A stretch of DNA of 60,000 nucleotides from assembly GCA_029204225.1 (NCBI GenBank), contig CM055095.1:78255488-78315487 (forward strand), written 5' to 3'. The position numbers and the translations under genes are program-made. The number at the start of each line of letters is the position of its first letter. Positions within the stretch are counted from its first letter, which is position 1. This document shows, one piece after another, positions 1 to 10,866 of this stretch. The notes beneath the pieces are model-generated. The model made no database searches. It saw only the letters and a list, made by a program, of their open reading frames with translations, and was not told the origin of the DNA. Source of the stretch: Diphasiastrum complanatum. Its lineage: Eukaryota; Streptophyta; Lycopodiopsida; Lycopodiales; Lycopodiaceae.

Positions 1-112
1 ATTATTTTGTGATAATCAAAGTGCCATTACCTTGTCAGCCAACCCTAAAATTCATTCTAGGAGTAAGCACATTGAACTGAAGTATCATTATGCTTATCAG
101 CATTGCGCTTAA
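1..112 (+). pseudogene. Copia RNase H C-terminal remnant
   Basis: Frame 2 reads 36 codons to a TAA at 110-112 and contains FCDNQSAITLSANPKIHSR followed by SKHIELKYH. This is the canonical end of the Ty1/Copia RNase H domain (CDNQ-SAI ... HSR-KHIE-KYH). The piece begins outside the window and lacks the usual tail after the KYH motif. It lies on the plus strand, while the Copia pol sequence just to its right is on the minus strand. It is therefore either a separate element or an inverted end of the same one. Confidence 0.8.
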
Positions 113-339
113 TTCAGATCTATATTTTAGCCGCTCAAAGATAACTTAGTACACAGGCTTGATCCACAACTTGTCACATTTTTTTATTGCACAAAATTGT
201 GTCTCTTTCAAACCAATCCCAAATATATTGAAATTATAAGGCTTGGATATTATTATGATTCAGTTTTTGGTATTTAGTTATTACTTGGAGGTTATAGTTA
301 TTTCTTGTCCTGATCATTGATATATTTTAATTTGCTTCT

Positions 340-1340
340 TCAAAAAAATTCTCCTAAATGAGTTGTGACATTGAACAATTTGATGAGAGCCTTCCAATGT
401 GTTATACCAGGATTAGTCATAAATTTACTTAGGGAGCTGACTGCAAAAGCTATGTCTGGTCTGGTACAGATCATTGCGTGCATACGATATCCTATTATTG
501 AATGATAAAGATAATCATGCATCTGCTCCTCTTGAATTGTTTGGGGACCCTGGTCCTTTGACAATTTGAGACCTGGTTCTATTGGTGAGAGAGCTAACTT
601 GCAATTAACCAGATTATATCTGACTAATTACATAATGTAGAAGTACCTTTGCTAAGTAATGTAAATCAAGTTCTGATTTCTGTCTTTGTGGATTTGAATA
701 CTAAGGCAGAAATGAGCTTTCGCCCAGATCGGTCATGTCATATTCGGAAGATAGCATAGTCTTCGCTACTTTTATCAGATCGATATTGTTGCTGAAAAGC
801 AATGTGTCGTCCACATATAAGGTGATAATGATAAAAGATTGTTACATTGTCTTGATGTAAATATTCGAATTTGAAGAGCTTGGTGTGTAGCCATGATCAA
901 TAAGAAAAGTATTGATCCCTATACATCCATTTGATGTATTTCCAAATCTGCTGCAGCAGCAAACGATAATAAAAGTCGAATAGAAGAATGCTTGACTACT
1001 AGACTGAATGTCTCAGTGTAATCGACGTTGTATACCTGAGAAAATCCTTTGGCAACAAGTTGGGCTTTTCTTTTGTCGATGCTTCCGTCTGCTTTATAGT
1101 TAACTTTGAAAATCCATTTGCAATAAACTACGTTTCTGCTAGCAGGTAATTCGACAATCGTCCATGTCTAGTTCTTGATAAGAGGTGAATATTTTTTATC
1201 CATAGCTTTTTCTCAAAGATTAAAATCGGGCTGACTCAGTACCTCTTCGATAGTTGTCGGCTCCTGAGCAAGGTAGGCTGCAGACTCATCGATATACCAG
1301 ATAGGTGGTCTGCTAGTTGTTGATGATCTTCTGGAGAATA
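340..1340 (-). pseudogene. Copia-1 reverse transcriptase, decayed
   Basis: Minus-strand reading gives a Copia reverse transcriptase in order: the N-terminal block (TWTIVELPASRNVVYCKWIF, then NYKADGSIDKRKAQLVAKGF, around 1040-1180), the segment ending EIHQMDV, and the connection region (AMICTRPDIAFAVSSLSKFM, 340-564). The YVDD catalytic region between about 590 and 900 cannot be read in one frame. Stops interrupt it, for example one directly after QMDV. The family role is copying element RNA into cDNA in cytoplasmic particles; this copy cannot do so. Confidence 0.8.
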
Positions 1341-2400
1341 GAGGAAGTTGATCATTTTCATCATTTTCCTCTTGTTGCTAAACTGCAACATTATCATCTT
1401 CGGATTCGCCGTTGATATGTTGTTCGTCGAAAGTAGATGAGCTTGGATTTTCGGTGGGCATAGTCAACTGAGAAACCTCGAAGTTCAATATGTTGGACGA
1501 GTCAGACAAGTTGGCTACATGGCTTTGTCTTTTCCCTTCAGGTCGATAAACTGATCTTCGATAAAGATGACATCCCGGCTAGTGAATATCTTCGACTCGA
1601 TAGGATCAAACAACTTGTAAGCCTGAAGTAGTGTAGCTGACGAAAATACATTTGATACTTTGGAAGTCGAGCTTCTTCCTGAGATCATGAGGAATCTGCG
1701 CATAAGCAGTACATCCAAAAACTCGTAAGTTCGATAAAGAAGGTTTGGTGCCTGTCCAAGGCTTCGAATGGTGTTTTGTTTGAGAGAACTTTAGTAGGAA
1801 ATCTGTTTTGAATATAGGTTGCTATTGAAACAGCTTCAACCCAGAAGTGTCGCATGTGATAACATGCACTTTGCCGATTCAACTAAGATTTTGTTCAGCA
1901 AGACCATTTGACTGAGGCGAGTAGGAGGTAATGTATTGTTGCTCAATGTCGTTGTTAAGGCGGTACTCCTTGAATTCAGTGGAGATGTATTCTCCCCCGA
2001 TGTCAGAACTCAATACTTTTTTTTGTTTACCTGTCTGATTTTCTGCATGCTCTTTGAATTGTCTGAACTTGATGAAAGTTTCTAATTTTTGCTTAATGAA
2101 GTAAACAGCTGTTTTTCGAGAGAATTCGTCAATAAAAGTAATAAAATACTTTGCGTCTAGCAATGAAGAAATTTGCATAGGTCCACATATATTTGAATGA
2201 AGAACATCTAACAGACCTTTTGTTGCATGCCTATGACTCGATCTAAAAGGAATCCTAGTTAGTTTTCCAAGGATGGAGCTATGGCAAACAGGGAGATCGA
2301 CTTTACTAGAAGGATAGTCGAGATCAATTGCTAGGGATTGTCTGGACATGTTTGAAACAGATGAATGATTTAGGCGATGATAATGCTTTATTGACAAGAA
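1341..2400 (-). pseudogene. Copia-1 integrase, decayed, first catalytic Asp lost
   Basis: The 172-codon block at 1879-2397 is the Copia integrase core. The zinc-binding region keeps HRLNH but only one clear Cys. The first catalytic position reads HSNICGP, so Asp is replaced by Asn. The second Asp (SSDIGGEY) and the Glu (NGLAEQN) remain. Downstream pieces in shifted frames at 1685-1882 (FWVEAVSIATYIQNR, NKTPFEAL) and 1515-1718 (YKLFDPIESKIFTSRDVIF) are the usual integrase C-terminal motifs. Frameshifts and the missing Asp make it inactive. It lies 5' of the reverse transcriptase in the element, the order that defines Copia. Confidence 0.88.
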
Positions 2401-2555
2401 CAGAGGTTTTCAAGGCTTGACTAGAATCAGAATAACAATGTGCCAATCTATATAAGTATCATTGTCTCTTGCCGAGTTCAAGGATCTTATTACTTCTATC
2501 GATAATTCTACATTGATCAGATTCAAACTCCACCTTATGACCTAAATCTGTAATT

Positions 2556-2860
2556 CTACTTACTGATAACAGATTTGTAGAGTTTAGGAACATACAAGAC
2601 TTTTGACAGTAGTTTGAGTTGATTATGCTGGAACCTCAATCTTACAGTACCTTCACCTTCGATAGTGTGAGTACTATCATCACCAAGATGAACATACTTC
2701 TTTGTGCTGTAAGGCGTATATGAATGAAAAATCTCATGATGATTGGTCATATGTTGAGTAGCTCAAAAATCCAGAAACCACGAATCATCCGAATTCGTAT
2801 TTTTGTCTTTGATCATGAAAGCGCCTTCGTCCATTTCGACTTCAAGAGATGTTGTAACTG
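2556..2860 (-). pseudogene. Copia-1 aspartic protease, active site broken
   Basis: The frame reads SWFLDF-stop-ATQHMTNHHE and then HTIEGEGTVRL and KVLYVPKLYKSVIS. This is the Copia protease and the segment leading to the pre-integrase domain. The active-site triad, normally D-S/T-G, keeps the Asp but the next two codons read TTT and TGA. Two substitutions thus destroyed Ser-Gly. The family's role is to cut the Gag-Pol polyprotein. Confidence 0.8.
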
Positions 2861-2904
2861 TATTTGCTTGTTGATCAGGTTACTTGGCTGCATTTTTCAC
2901 TTTT

Positions 2905-3680
2905 AGAATTCAACAATCTTGGATCTCATGGTTATTGCGCTTGCAATACCTACAAAACATCTTCTTTTTTGACGAATGTCGATTCGATGATTGTTCTTGA
3001 CTTTGAGTCTGTTTCTGATTCGATGTAGACTGCTTGGAGCTTTTCTGCTTCTGTCATTTCGAGCCCTTGTTGACATATAGAACATGAGACGAAGAGGTAG
3101 ATGGAGTGTCTTGACTTCTTCGATTATCTTCTTGCAGCAACATAGCGATAACTCTAGTCAGAGTTAAATCTGAGTGTGCCATGATGATCATCACCCAGTT
3201 CTCATCTGTAGATGGCAGACTTGAAAGCAATGTCATAATTGCATCTTGATCGTCTATGACTGATCTAACAACGACCATCTATTGCAAGAGATTCTTTAAC
3301 TGGTTAATATAATTCTGAAGAGAATCATTATTTGACATCTTGAGTGTGAAGAATTTCCTTCAAAGATGTAACTTGGTAGTTACATCTCTCACATTATATA
3401 GTGAGCTCAGGATGTCCCAAACTTCTTTCGAAGTTTTGGCTTCAGCTACGTGGCCAATCTGAGTATCTGATATACTAAGGATAATATGCACAAAAGCTTT
3501 ACCATCCTTCGATTTTCACTTTGAGTTGTCTGTGTTGTCTTCAGGCTTCATTTCAATACCTGTAACAACATCCCACAACTCGTTGGCAATTAGCAAGGTT
3601 TTCATCTTAAATTTTCATAAATGATAATTGGATCCATTTAGCTTGTCTGCGATAAGAGCGGCTTTACTTTGAGAATCCAT
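2905..3680 (-). pseudogene. Copia-1 gag with CCHC zinc knuckle, decayed
   Basis: An ATG at 3680 (minus) opens MDSQSKAALIADKLNGSNY, the usual start of a UBN2-type Copia Gag. Homology continues through VWDILSSLYNVRDVTTKLHL and KMSNNDSLQNYINQL. A TAG stop near 3280 precedes MVVVRSVIDDQDAIMTLLSS. The RNA-binding zinc knuckle CRYCKRNNHEIQDC (C-x2-C-x4-H-x4-C) lies at about 2914-2960. Gag forms the virus-like particle. Several stops show that this copy is dead. Confidence 0.85.
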
Positions 3681-3847
3681 TTGGAACTTTAGTCTGTCGA
3701 CGTTAAGAGAGATACCGTGCTGTGGAAATCAATTCTCTGATACCGAAACAAATTGATTCGAACTGAAGAATAATTTGGTATCGCAAAAGATATCAAGTAT
3801 AAGAGCTTGCGCTCTAATATAGTAGTACTGGGCCTTAAAGAATCAAC

Positions 3848-3859
3848 GCTCCGATACTA
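3848..3859 (-). promoter_or_regulatory. Copia-1 primer-binding site (initiator tRNA-Met type)
   Basis: The minus strand reads TAGTATCGGAGC, two changes from the standard plant TGGTATCAGAGC complementary to the 3' end of initiator tRNA-Met. It lies about 170 bp upstream of the gag ATG and directly abuts a TGTTGG terminus that begins at 3860. Confidence 0.6.
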
Positions 3860-4224
3860 TGTTGGAAAGAGGTGTAAAAAGATAGGTCGAATAGAATCGA
3901 ATAAAAAGAATTCGAACGACAAGAAAAAAAAATTATCGTGCGTAGCGGAGTAAACTATCTTTCTCATTTTCTATGCATGACTACGCCTATCAATTTTGAA
4001 CAAAACAATAGTGATAAAAATCACGTTTGATCTTATAGTAACTAACTTTGAAATCATTAGTACTTGAATGATTATGTAGCCAAACATTAAGCATTGAATT
4101 ATTAGACAAATAATCAGTCGCGAAAAACTACAGAAACGCATACATCTCGAGACGAACCTAAACGCAATAAGAAGATAGTAGTATGGATTCGGTATAAAAA
4201 CGAAACAGATGTAAATGAGAGCAA
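3860..4224 (-). repeat. Copia-1 5' LTR (outer border not determined)
   Basis: Sequence beginning TGTTGGAAAG directly next to the primer-binding site fits an LTR terminus. The sequence is AT-rich and non-coding. I could not identify the outer end or a target-site duplication, so the right border is only the point where the next recognisable coding remnant begins. Confidence 0.4.
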
Positions 4225-5385
4225 TCAGGTCATGGTTTCGGATGATCCACCTTTGTCGTGTCCATCTTTGTCTTCTTTCTTCTCCGGATGAGCTAATGTG
4301 GCTTGTACTTTACATGTGGTGCTCCAGAGTTGGTTCACTCGGTCTAGGGCCTCTCGTAGATCTTGCTACATCTTGTGGATTTGTCCATGAGATTCAAGCA
4401 GCCTTCCTTCATAGTGGTCTTGTTGAAATCTTGGTATTGGCCTTGTGGGCTTCATACTTTTGAATCAGATCCACATATCTCTACATTCATACGGCCTCCC
4501 TAGATGGCAGCACTACAGCAATTTCCTCTGGTTTCACTGGGATTGTTTCGCTTGGTTGAGCTGTCATCTGGTGTTGCTTGCCCGGTTGTTGTAGCTTACC
4601 CTTGTTGTCTTTCTTTTGAGGCATAATCTTCTTCGCGGATCTGGTGACCGGTGTAGAGGTTTCAGGTTGTTCCTCTTCTTGAACAACTACACCAGCCCCA
4701 GTTGTCATCTGCAACTGTCTACGTTGTTTGTCCAATGGTGACTTAACTACCTTCAGGTCGTGACACTTGTAATGTCGAAGAGTAAGTAACCGAAGGTGGT
4801 GAAGGTCTGCTTTTTACATGCAAAAAGTTTGCTATCGCGCTGGCCCAGCTGTAGAGTGATAACCTCTGCACAAGTGATTCAGCTAACATCAAGAAAACCA
4901 ACATCGGAATGCGTTTCACTTTTGACCTCTGCTTGTGGGTGTACTTAGTTAGATATGCGCAAGCTGCAGCCAACTCCTTGCTTTTGATAGCTTCTAGCAA
5001 ATATGCATCCTTGTTTTTGTACTTATCCAGGATGTGTCCAAGAATTGGATATGCTGGGAACTCTCTAACTCCTTCAACTTCTTGGTAATCGAGACTCAAT
5101 TTGACAAGAATAACGATGTTTCCAACCACAAACTCCAGATCAGCAGAAGTAGCCATGCTCGTCTTTGTATGTTTAGGTCTGTAAAGTACCTCAATCTTTC
5201 TGGCGTACTTCCAAGCTGTAGAATCGTGTCGTGCAAACAATAAATAGGAATCAAAGTAGTACTTAGATCAATCGTTTGTGTGTCAGAGCGTGGGCATGCA
5301 CAAGATTGATAGAGTCGCAAGAATTGGCAGTTGGTTTCTCAAAGAAGCTCATGAGGTAGAGGCATACCCATGAATGGTTATCTTA
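4225..5385 (-). pseudogene. ORF X, minus-strand copy (unknown retroelement-associated ORF, decayed)
   Basis: I do not recognise this family. Read on the minus strand from about 5385, it gives LYLMSFFEKPTANSCDS, then a 165-codon block (4743-5240) with EFPAYPILGHILDKYKNKD and AAACAYLTKY. A Gln/Lys-rich block follows (4487-4735) and then a C-terminal block with RYVDLIQKYEAHK and LDRVNQLWSTTCKVQA (about 4324-4350), ending at a TGA at 4225. The C-terminal block matches the plus-strand ORF at 22152-25300 in order and wording. Frameshifts and stops (TGA and TAG around 4480) break it. Two divergent copies sharing the same motifs indicate a protein once under selection. It could be a Gag-like or extra ORF of a Gypsy lineage. 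Confidence 0.5.
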
Positions 5386-6512
5386 TGTAGGTCGGTTCAC
5401 GAGACTATTGTCCGATGTAGTCGTTGGTTGATGTGACCTTCAATTGATGCGCCTCATGTGTGAACTTCAATTGATCTGATCTCGATTATTGCACTTCATA
5501 CTGGTCTCGGTGGATGTAGTTCATACTGGTCTCGGTTGATGTAGTATTTCCCATCCATGCCTATTGTGGTTGATTCGTGATTCTTGAAACACAAGGATTT
5601 CTCCTTGTCTCTCCCCTTGGCAAATCATTGTGAAAAGACAAGTGGGTAAAGAAAGACAATAGTCAGTAGGAATAGTGAGTAGATCAATGTGAAATGTGTT
5701 GAGTGATTCGTATTGAAATTTGAAGAGTCATGTAGGACTTTAAAAAAATCGGAAAAAAAAAACGGGTGCGTTTGTGAAATTTTTTTGGCTTAGAAGGGAT
5801 GTAACTAGATTGATTTTTGGAAAAGCATGGATATGAATTGCTTACATAAATCCAAGAAACATATCAAGTATTATCTACACCTAGGGTGCAAGTCTCTTTG
5901 GAACAACTTGAAACAACTAGAAATGTGCTCATTGGGTTGGGCTTATACACACAAGAAGCCGGTGCCCTTGCACTTATTATTCTAACTATACAGTGTACTA
6001 TGGCGGGGCCCACTAGGTAAGGCTTGGCCAACAGTACTTTGAGTGGCGGGACGCACTTGTTTATTTATGTATAAGAAATACCCACAATAGGGTCCTCGTC
6101 CCAAAGAAGTGTCGGTCCCTCGGCACTTGGCTACAATTGTCATGGAAGACAGTTGTTGTTGGCTCGTTTATTGGTGGTACATGAATGCTTCAGGAAAAGC
6201 GTGGATAGAATTCACTTACGTAAAATCTAAGGCTTTATTGGATGATAGCAATCAACAAGAATGTGGACTTGCCAGATTGTCAATAATATTCATAATCGTC
6301 TAGTGGCCATGCTTAATAACCTTGTTCATCAACAAATGGGTAGTCGACACCATCTATCAGAGGATCCCACGGTAAGGTCTGCAAATATTGTTGAAAATAA
6401 AAAATCATCTATCTTGACTTTAGGCTTGCTACAAACTTTTTTCTATGCAAGTATGTTGTTTCATAATGTAAAATGCCAAATTTGGCCTAGTAGAAACTCG
6501 AGCTATATGGGT
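5386..6512. other. Non-coding stretch with a short tandem repeat
   Basis: No coding sequence is recognised. It holds two adjacent copies of a 25-bp unit (TTCATACTGGTCTCGG plus nine bases) at about 5497-5546. Near 5920-5960, TTGGGTTGGGCTTATACACA resembles part of the Gypsy LTR at 20700-20740 and may be an old LTR scrap. Confidence 0.5.
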
Positions 6513-7187
6513 TTCTCAAGTCTAGTTGGTAGAATACAACTTGCATATAGACTGTAGACTTAGAAATGTCATTAATATGCTTGTAGAAACTTGTGGCATA
6601 TCACATGCAATTGTTGTAAGTGATCCATAGTGACATGCAAGGCATGCACAAAGTGAAATGGACACATGCATGATGATTTGTACAATTCTAGTTAGAAAAA
6701 TGACACTTGGTAAAAGTAGGTAGAAATGCATGCATAAGATGTGAAAAATGTCACTTGGACTCTAGTTTTCACTTTAGATGTGAATGAAAGGTAGATGGAT
6801 GTGGTTCTACCTCGAGCTACCTCAAACTCCATAAATATGTGTAGCTATTCTCATAATCTTTGATGAAGAACCAAGCTTTGTAGCTATTCCATGCCATTTT
6901 GGATCTACACCAATATTTGCTTGAATTTCTCTCTCTCTCTCTTTCTCTCTCTAACTCGTGTTGAGGCTTATGCTCATACACTAAATTCTTGTATTTTTGC
7001 TCTCTTGAAATCAAAGCTATCATTCTCTGATTCTTAGCATGTTAGATTGTTGTTAAGCCATTAAATTCTGTACTAGATCTTGCTATTCAATCTAGAATCA
7101 GTTTGCGTGCTAATCATAAAGCTTAATAAGATCAATCATACTTGTGGATCATTCCCCACACGTGTGAACTTGCTAGAAATTTTGTCA
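6513..7187 (+). repeat. Copia-A 5' LTR (left border uncertain)
   Basis: The segment ends TTTTGTCA directly against a perfect primer-binding site at 7188. Bases 6513-6964 recur almost unchanged at 23976-24427, which shows that the segment is repeated. It contains a short CT tract at about 6931-6952 and an AT-rich CATAAATATG box near 6832 that could be the promoter. The true left end may lie further out, because the second copy is itself truncated. Confidence 0.7.
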
Positions 7188-7200
7188 TGGTATCAGAGCC
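7188..7200 (+). promoter_or_regulatory. Copia-A primer-binding site (initiator tRNA-Met)
   Basis: TGGTATCAGAGCC is the standard plant complement of the initiator tRNA-Met 3' end. It follows the LTR terminal CA and precedes a 667-bp untranslated leader and the gag ATG at 7868. Confidence 0.9.
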
Positions 7201-7867
7201 CAATTAAGCTTTGCATGCTATTATCTCTAATTGTTCAAGAATTTGTGAGCTAATTCAAGCAAAAAAGTAATTAATCACTTTTCTTTACCTTTCCTTGAAA
7301 AGTGTTTGGACCAAAGTGGATAGAATCTGAATTTTCGGGTTAGAACAGTGATTGTATGGAATTCTGGAATTCCACACATGTGAAAATCAGAGATTTTCAG
7401 TCCCCTTTATCTCCTTGCTATTTGGTCCAAAGATAGTGGTGTTGTAGCTTGATGGAAAGCTTATGAAGAGTATTTTTCATAGAAATTGATCCCAACTCAA
7501 TCTGATGTGTCTATCAAGAGTTATAAGCTCTTAATGAGGATAGGGAGAGGTCCAAAATTCGAGTGACCACTTTTTGATTTACCTTTAAGCCTTCTAAGAT
7601 TCATTAGTGTTTTCTTTTGGAGCATCTAACACGTGTCAAAAGTAGAATTCAAACTTGTTTAAGTGTCTCAATCCATTTTGAGTGTCTGATCTAGATTATC
7701 TTGTTTTGAAGAATATTTGAGATCTATCTCAAATACAGTTGCAAGTTTTTCACATAGGAAGGTAGTACATCCTTGAAATTACCTATAGTGAAAGAGAGTA
7801 GCAACATTAAGTCTGATTGGACAAGCTCAAACATATTATTGTCCAATAACTAAGAAGTCTTCACATT

Positions 7868-8640
7868 ATGGCATTTGTGGAAAAATATCTCCTAGAAGCA
7901 GGTGAAAGACTAAGTACCTCTAATTACTCAATATGGAAGGTAAGAATGGAGTCTATATTGATATTCCAGGATGTTATGGACATAGTACTTGGTATTGAGG
8001 AGGAGCCTCAAGCACAGCTTGAAATACCAAAGTACAAGAAGAGAGCTAGAATGGCTCTACATTTCATTAAGATGAATGTATCTAGTGAAATTCTGAGAGA
8101 GATAGGATCTTGCACCACAACTAAAGATGTTTGTGATGCACTAAAATCCATCTATGAAGCTAAGAGCACTTCTAGACTACTCACTCTTAGAAATCAGATT
8201 TTTCAAAGTTTTCAAAGAAGTGAGGAGAGTGTATCAAATTATGTTCTGACAGTAAAAGATCTTTATAGGGAGCTTGCTTATGTTGGTGTCACAATCAATC
8301 AGGATGAGCTAGTACAAGTCATTCTAAATGGCTTAAAAGATGACTATGATAATCTTGTTCAATCCTTTGCCATTAAGGAGGAGTTGCCCAATTTGAAAAC
8401 TCTTCAAGGAATTCTCATCTCTGAGAAGGTAGGCAAAGTTACAAATTGTCTAAGATGAACAAACTCGAGCATATTGGAAGTGACAAACCCCTCTTTGTCA
8501 AGGACAAGCATAAAGGAAGGAGCAAGAACCAGTTTTCTCAAGCTTTCAACAAAGACAAAGCCAAGGAAAGAGACAAAGATGGTGAAGAGGACAAGCAGAT
8601 TGTAAAAATCAGAGAAAAATTTAAAAAACCCTTGAAAAAA
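7868..8640 (+). pseudogene. Copia-A gag (UBN2 type), frameshifted and truncated
   Basis: The 196-codon ORF from 7868 begins MAFVEKYLLEAGERLSTSNY and has the UBN2 Gag signatures SIWKVRMESIL, ALKSIYEAKSTSRLLTLRNQ and QVILNGLKDDYDNLVQSF. A frameshift near 8445 moves the rest into another frame (8446 onward), which reads a Lys-rich stretch including DKHKGRSKNQFSQAFNKDK. It aligns along its length with the Copia-B Gag at 31263. The zinc knuckle and everything after it are missing: near 8640 the sequence passes into the Gypsy leader, so another element's insertion or a deletion cut it. Confidence 0.88.
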
Positions 8641-9522
8641 GCCAAAAAAATTCAAATCTTCATAAGAACTCTCACAGAGCCCTCTGAAGTTCCATCTCAG
8701 TGAGACCAGACACAGAGAAGCTTGCAAGAGTTAGTTTGATGTCTAAGTGCTTGTGAGAGAGTTCCCAGTAAAAAAAAAACCGGAAAGTACTAATGAACCC
8801 TCGCAGACAGCAAAACTTTCAGTTCCAGTGGTCAAGAACTCTCGCAGAAGATTCTAAAGTTTCATCTCAGTGAGACCAGAACACAGAAGAGCTTGTGAGA
8901 GTTAGTTTGATTCTAGTGAGCAGAAAATTGGGTTTAAGTATTGAAAAATCACTAAAAAATAAATATCCAGCAAATCTTTCCAGTAAGAACTCTCGCAGAC
9001 CCTCTCAATCGATTTAGAATATCAATTTACATCAGTGATGAAGCCTGCGAGAGTTAGTTTTGAGATTTGGTGAAGATCAAGCCAAAAAAAATGGTTTTGA
9101 ACCCTCGTAGACAGTGAAATTTTTACTTCTTGCAAGAGTTAACTCTCGCAAAGAATTCTATAGTGAGATCTGACCTAGATCCAGCTACTGTGAGCCTTGC
9201 GAGAGTTACTTCCCAAAGATCAAAGAGATATCAGGTTTTTTATCTGCAAAAACAGCTAAAAACCCCTCGCACAGCCAACCCTCATAGACCAGATCAGTGC
9301 TAAGATTTGCATCAGATCCAGCTACTGTCAAAATCTCAGGTCAATCAGTACAAAGAGTAAAAAGCTATCAAGGGAAAACCACCGTAAAAGGCCTAAAATT
9401 CACTTCCGGCCGATCAGATCGATCAGATCCTTGAGATCCAGACAACATCCTACTGTATAAGCAAGATCCAATCACTTTGGAGCCTACCATCGGATGAATC
9501 TGAATTTGGGACGATCAATAGC
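8641..9522 (+). other. Leader of plus-strand Gypsy with CTCGCAGA / GCGAGAGTT motifs
   Basis: This stretch is non-coding. It repeats the core CTCGCAGA and variants (8803, 8841, 8991, 9103, 9144, 9267) and its near-complement GCGAGAGTT (8895, 9047, 9193). At 9132-9149, GCAAGAGTTAACTCTCGC is a near-perfect inverted repeat. A block of about 90 bp is duplicated (8671-8760 and 8830-8930, sharing CATCTCAGTGAGACCAGA). The same motifs recur after this element's integrase end (21540-21790), which ties both stretches to one element. Confidence 0.6.
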
Positions 9523-10772
9523 ATGAAGGATAGCAAATCAAACACCACACCTTCCCAGATTAGCAACCGTGCAACAAGAGGCAGAACCGGAACCAGCACC
9601 AATGGATCCAATGGGCCAACCGTACCTGTCGCTCCCTTGCAAGCAGTCCGGAGAGCACCACAGATGGAAATACCAAATACGATAAATCATCAGATCCCAT
9701 TCGATTCCTCCATATCTACGAGAAAGCTTGTGAAATCTACGACGAACGAACACCTACAGAGAAGCTGATGTTGTCCCCCATGTCCTTATTGGCAGTGGCT
9801 CAGGATCGGTTTTTAAACCTATCAGAGGAAGAAAAATCTACCTGGGAAGTGATTAAAGTGGCTCTCATTATGTGCTTTAAATCAAAAAAGTTCCTGGAAG
9901 ACCCGTTCCTCCTGCTGAGCAAAGTCAAGATGGAAAAACAAGAAAGGGTCAGGGACTATATTGAGCGGGTCAAACACTTACGATCCGAGTCCAGTGCAAC
10001 CCTAACTCCCGATCATGCAGTGATCATGTGGTTCCTAGTTGGACTACCACGAAGCATCAAAAGAGAACTAAAACGACGGGAGCAATACGCTACTCTGCAA
10101 GAAGCTATGGAAGATGCCATCAGGGAAGAGGATGAGGGATCTGACGACGAATATCCATCCACCCACACCCCTACTCCCTCGTTAGCATCATCCTCATTAA
10201 CCACATCTGCTCTATCCACAAAACTGCTATTGGAGCAAATGACGAAATTACACAAACAGCAGATGGAGCAACTTACGGCGCAGTTTGACCAGAAATTGAA
10301 GGCCTTACAGGGAGCTGTAGCAGTAATGCCACATCAACCGGAACCAAACCGACTGCAGTATCCAAGACAGGAAAATGTATGGTGTTCAGTGTGCATGCAA
10401 AATCATAAAGCGAACGAGTGTCCAATCCTAAGGCAAAATCTGAGACTGATTGAGCTGACTGATGAACAGGTCCTACATCACATGGACCCAGATAGTTACG
10501 GAACCAAGAAAGTACCAGCTCAATCACCACAAAAGTCTGCTATGGCGAAAGTTTCAAGGATCGATCCACCCAAGGCACCTGCAAATAAGAAGAATCAGTT
10601 GAAGCAACGCTACAACCAGGTGATCCGATGGACTGATCTACCCGAAGAGGCGATAGCTACAGTGGATGTTGATATTCACAACCATGAGGCAAATGTCACG
10701 GCAGTCCCGGTGAAAGACAACAAGGATGAATCCACCAAAATGACAAAAAAGAGTAAAAAAAAAAGTGTTTGA
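9523..10772 (+). pseudogene. Plus-strand Gypsy gag, frameshifted, with protease segment deleted
   Basis: The ATG at 9523 opens the Gag N-terminus. A frameshift near 9675 breaks it, and the main frame resumes at about 9770 with WEVIKVALIMCFKSKKFLED and RVRDYIERVKHLRSE, the retrotransposon Gag domain. A Gln-rich coiled region and one zinc knuckle CSVCMQNHKANEC follow. The next residues, IELTDEQVLHHMDP, match a point far downstream in the minus-strand relative at 15914-17995. About 450 residues, including the second knuckle and the protease, are therefore missing in frame. The ORF ends at 10770 in a Lys-rich tail. Confidence 0.88.
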
Positions 10773-10866
10773 TTCCTTGAAGTCAATCAACATAGACTCA
10801 GATATAGCGTCATCTTTTACACAGGTGACAGAAAATCAAAAAATGACCAATTAGACTAAGATCAAT

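Noticed and set aside
4215-4463. Plus-strand 82-codon frame
   Set aside because: It is antisense to the ORF X C-terminal block, which has the homologous reading.
6522-6731. Minus-strand 69-codon frame repeated at 23989-24198
   Set aside because: The repetition reflects two copies of a non-coding LTR, not a conserved protein.
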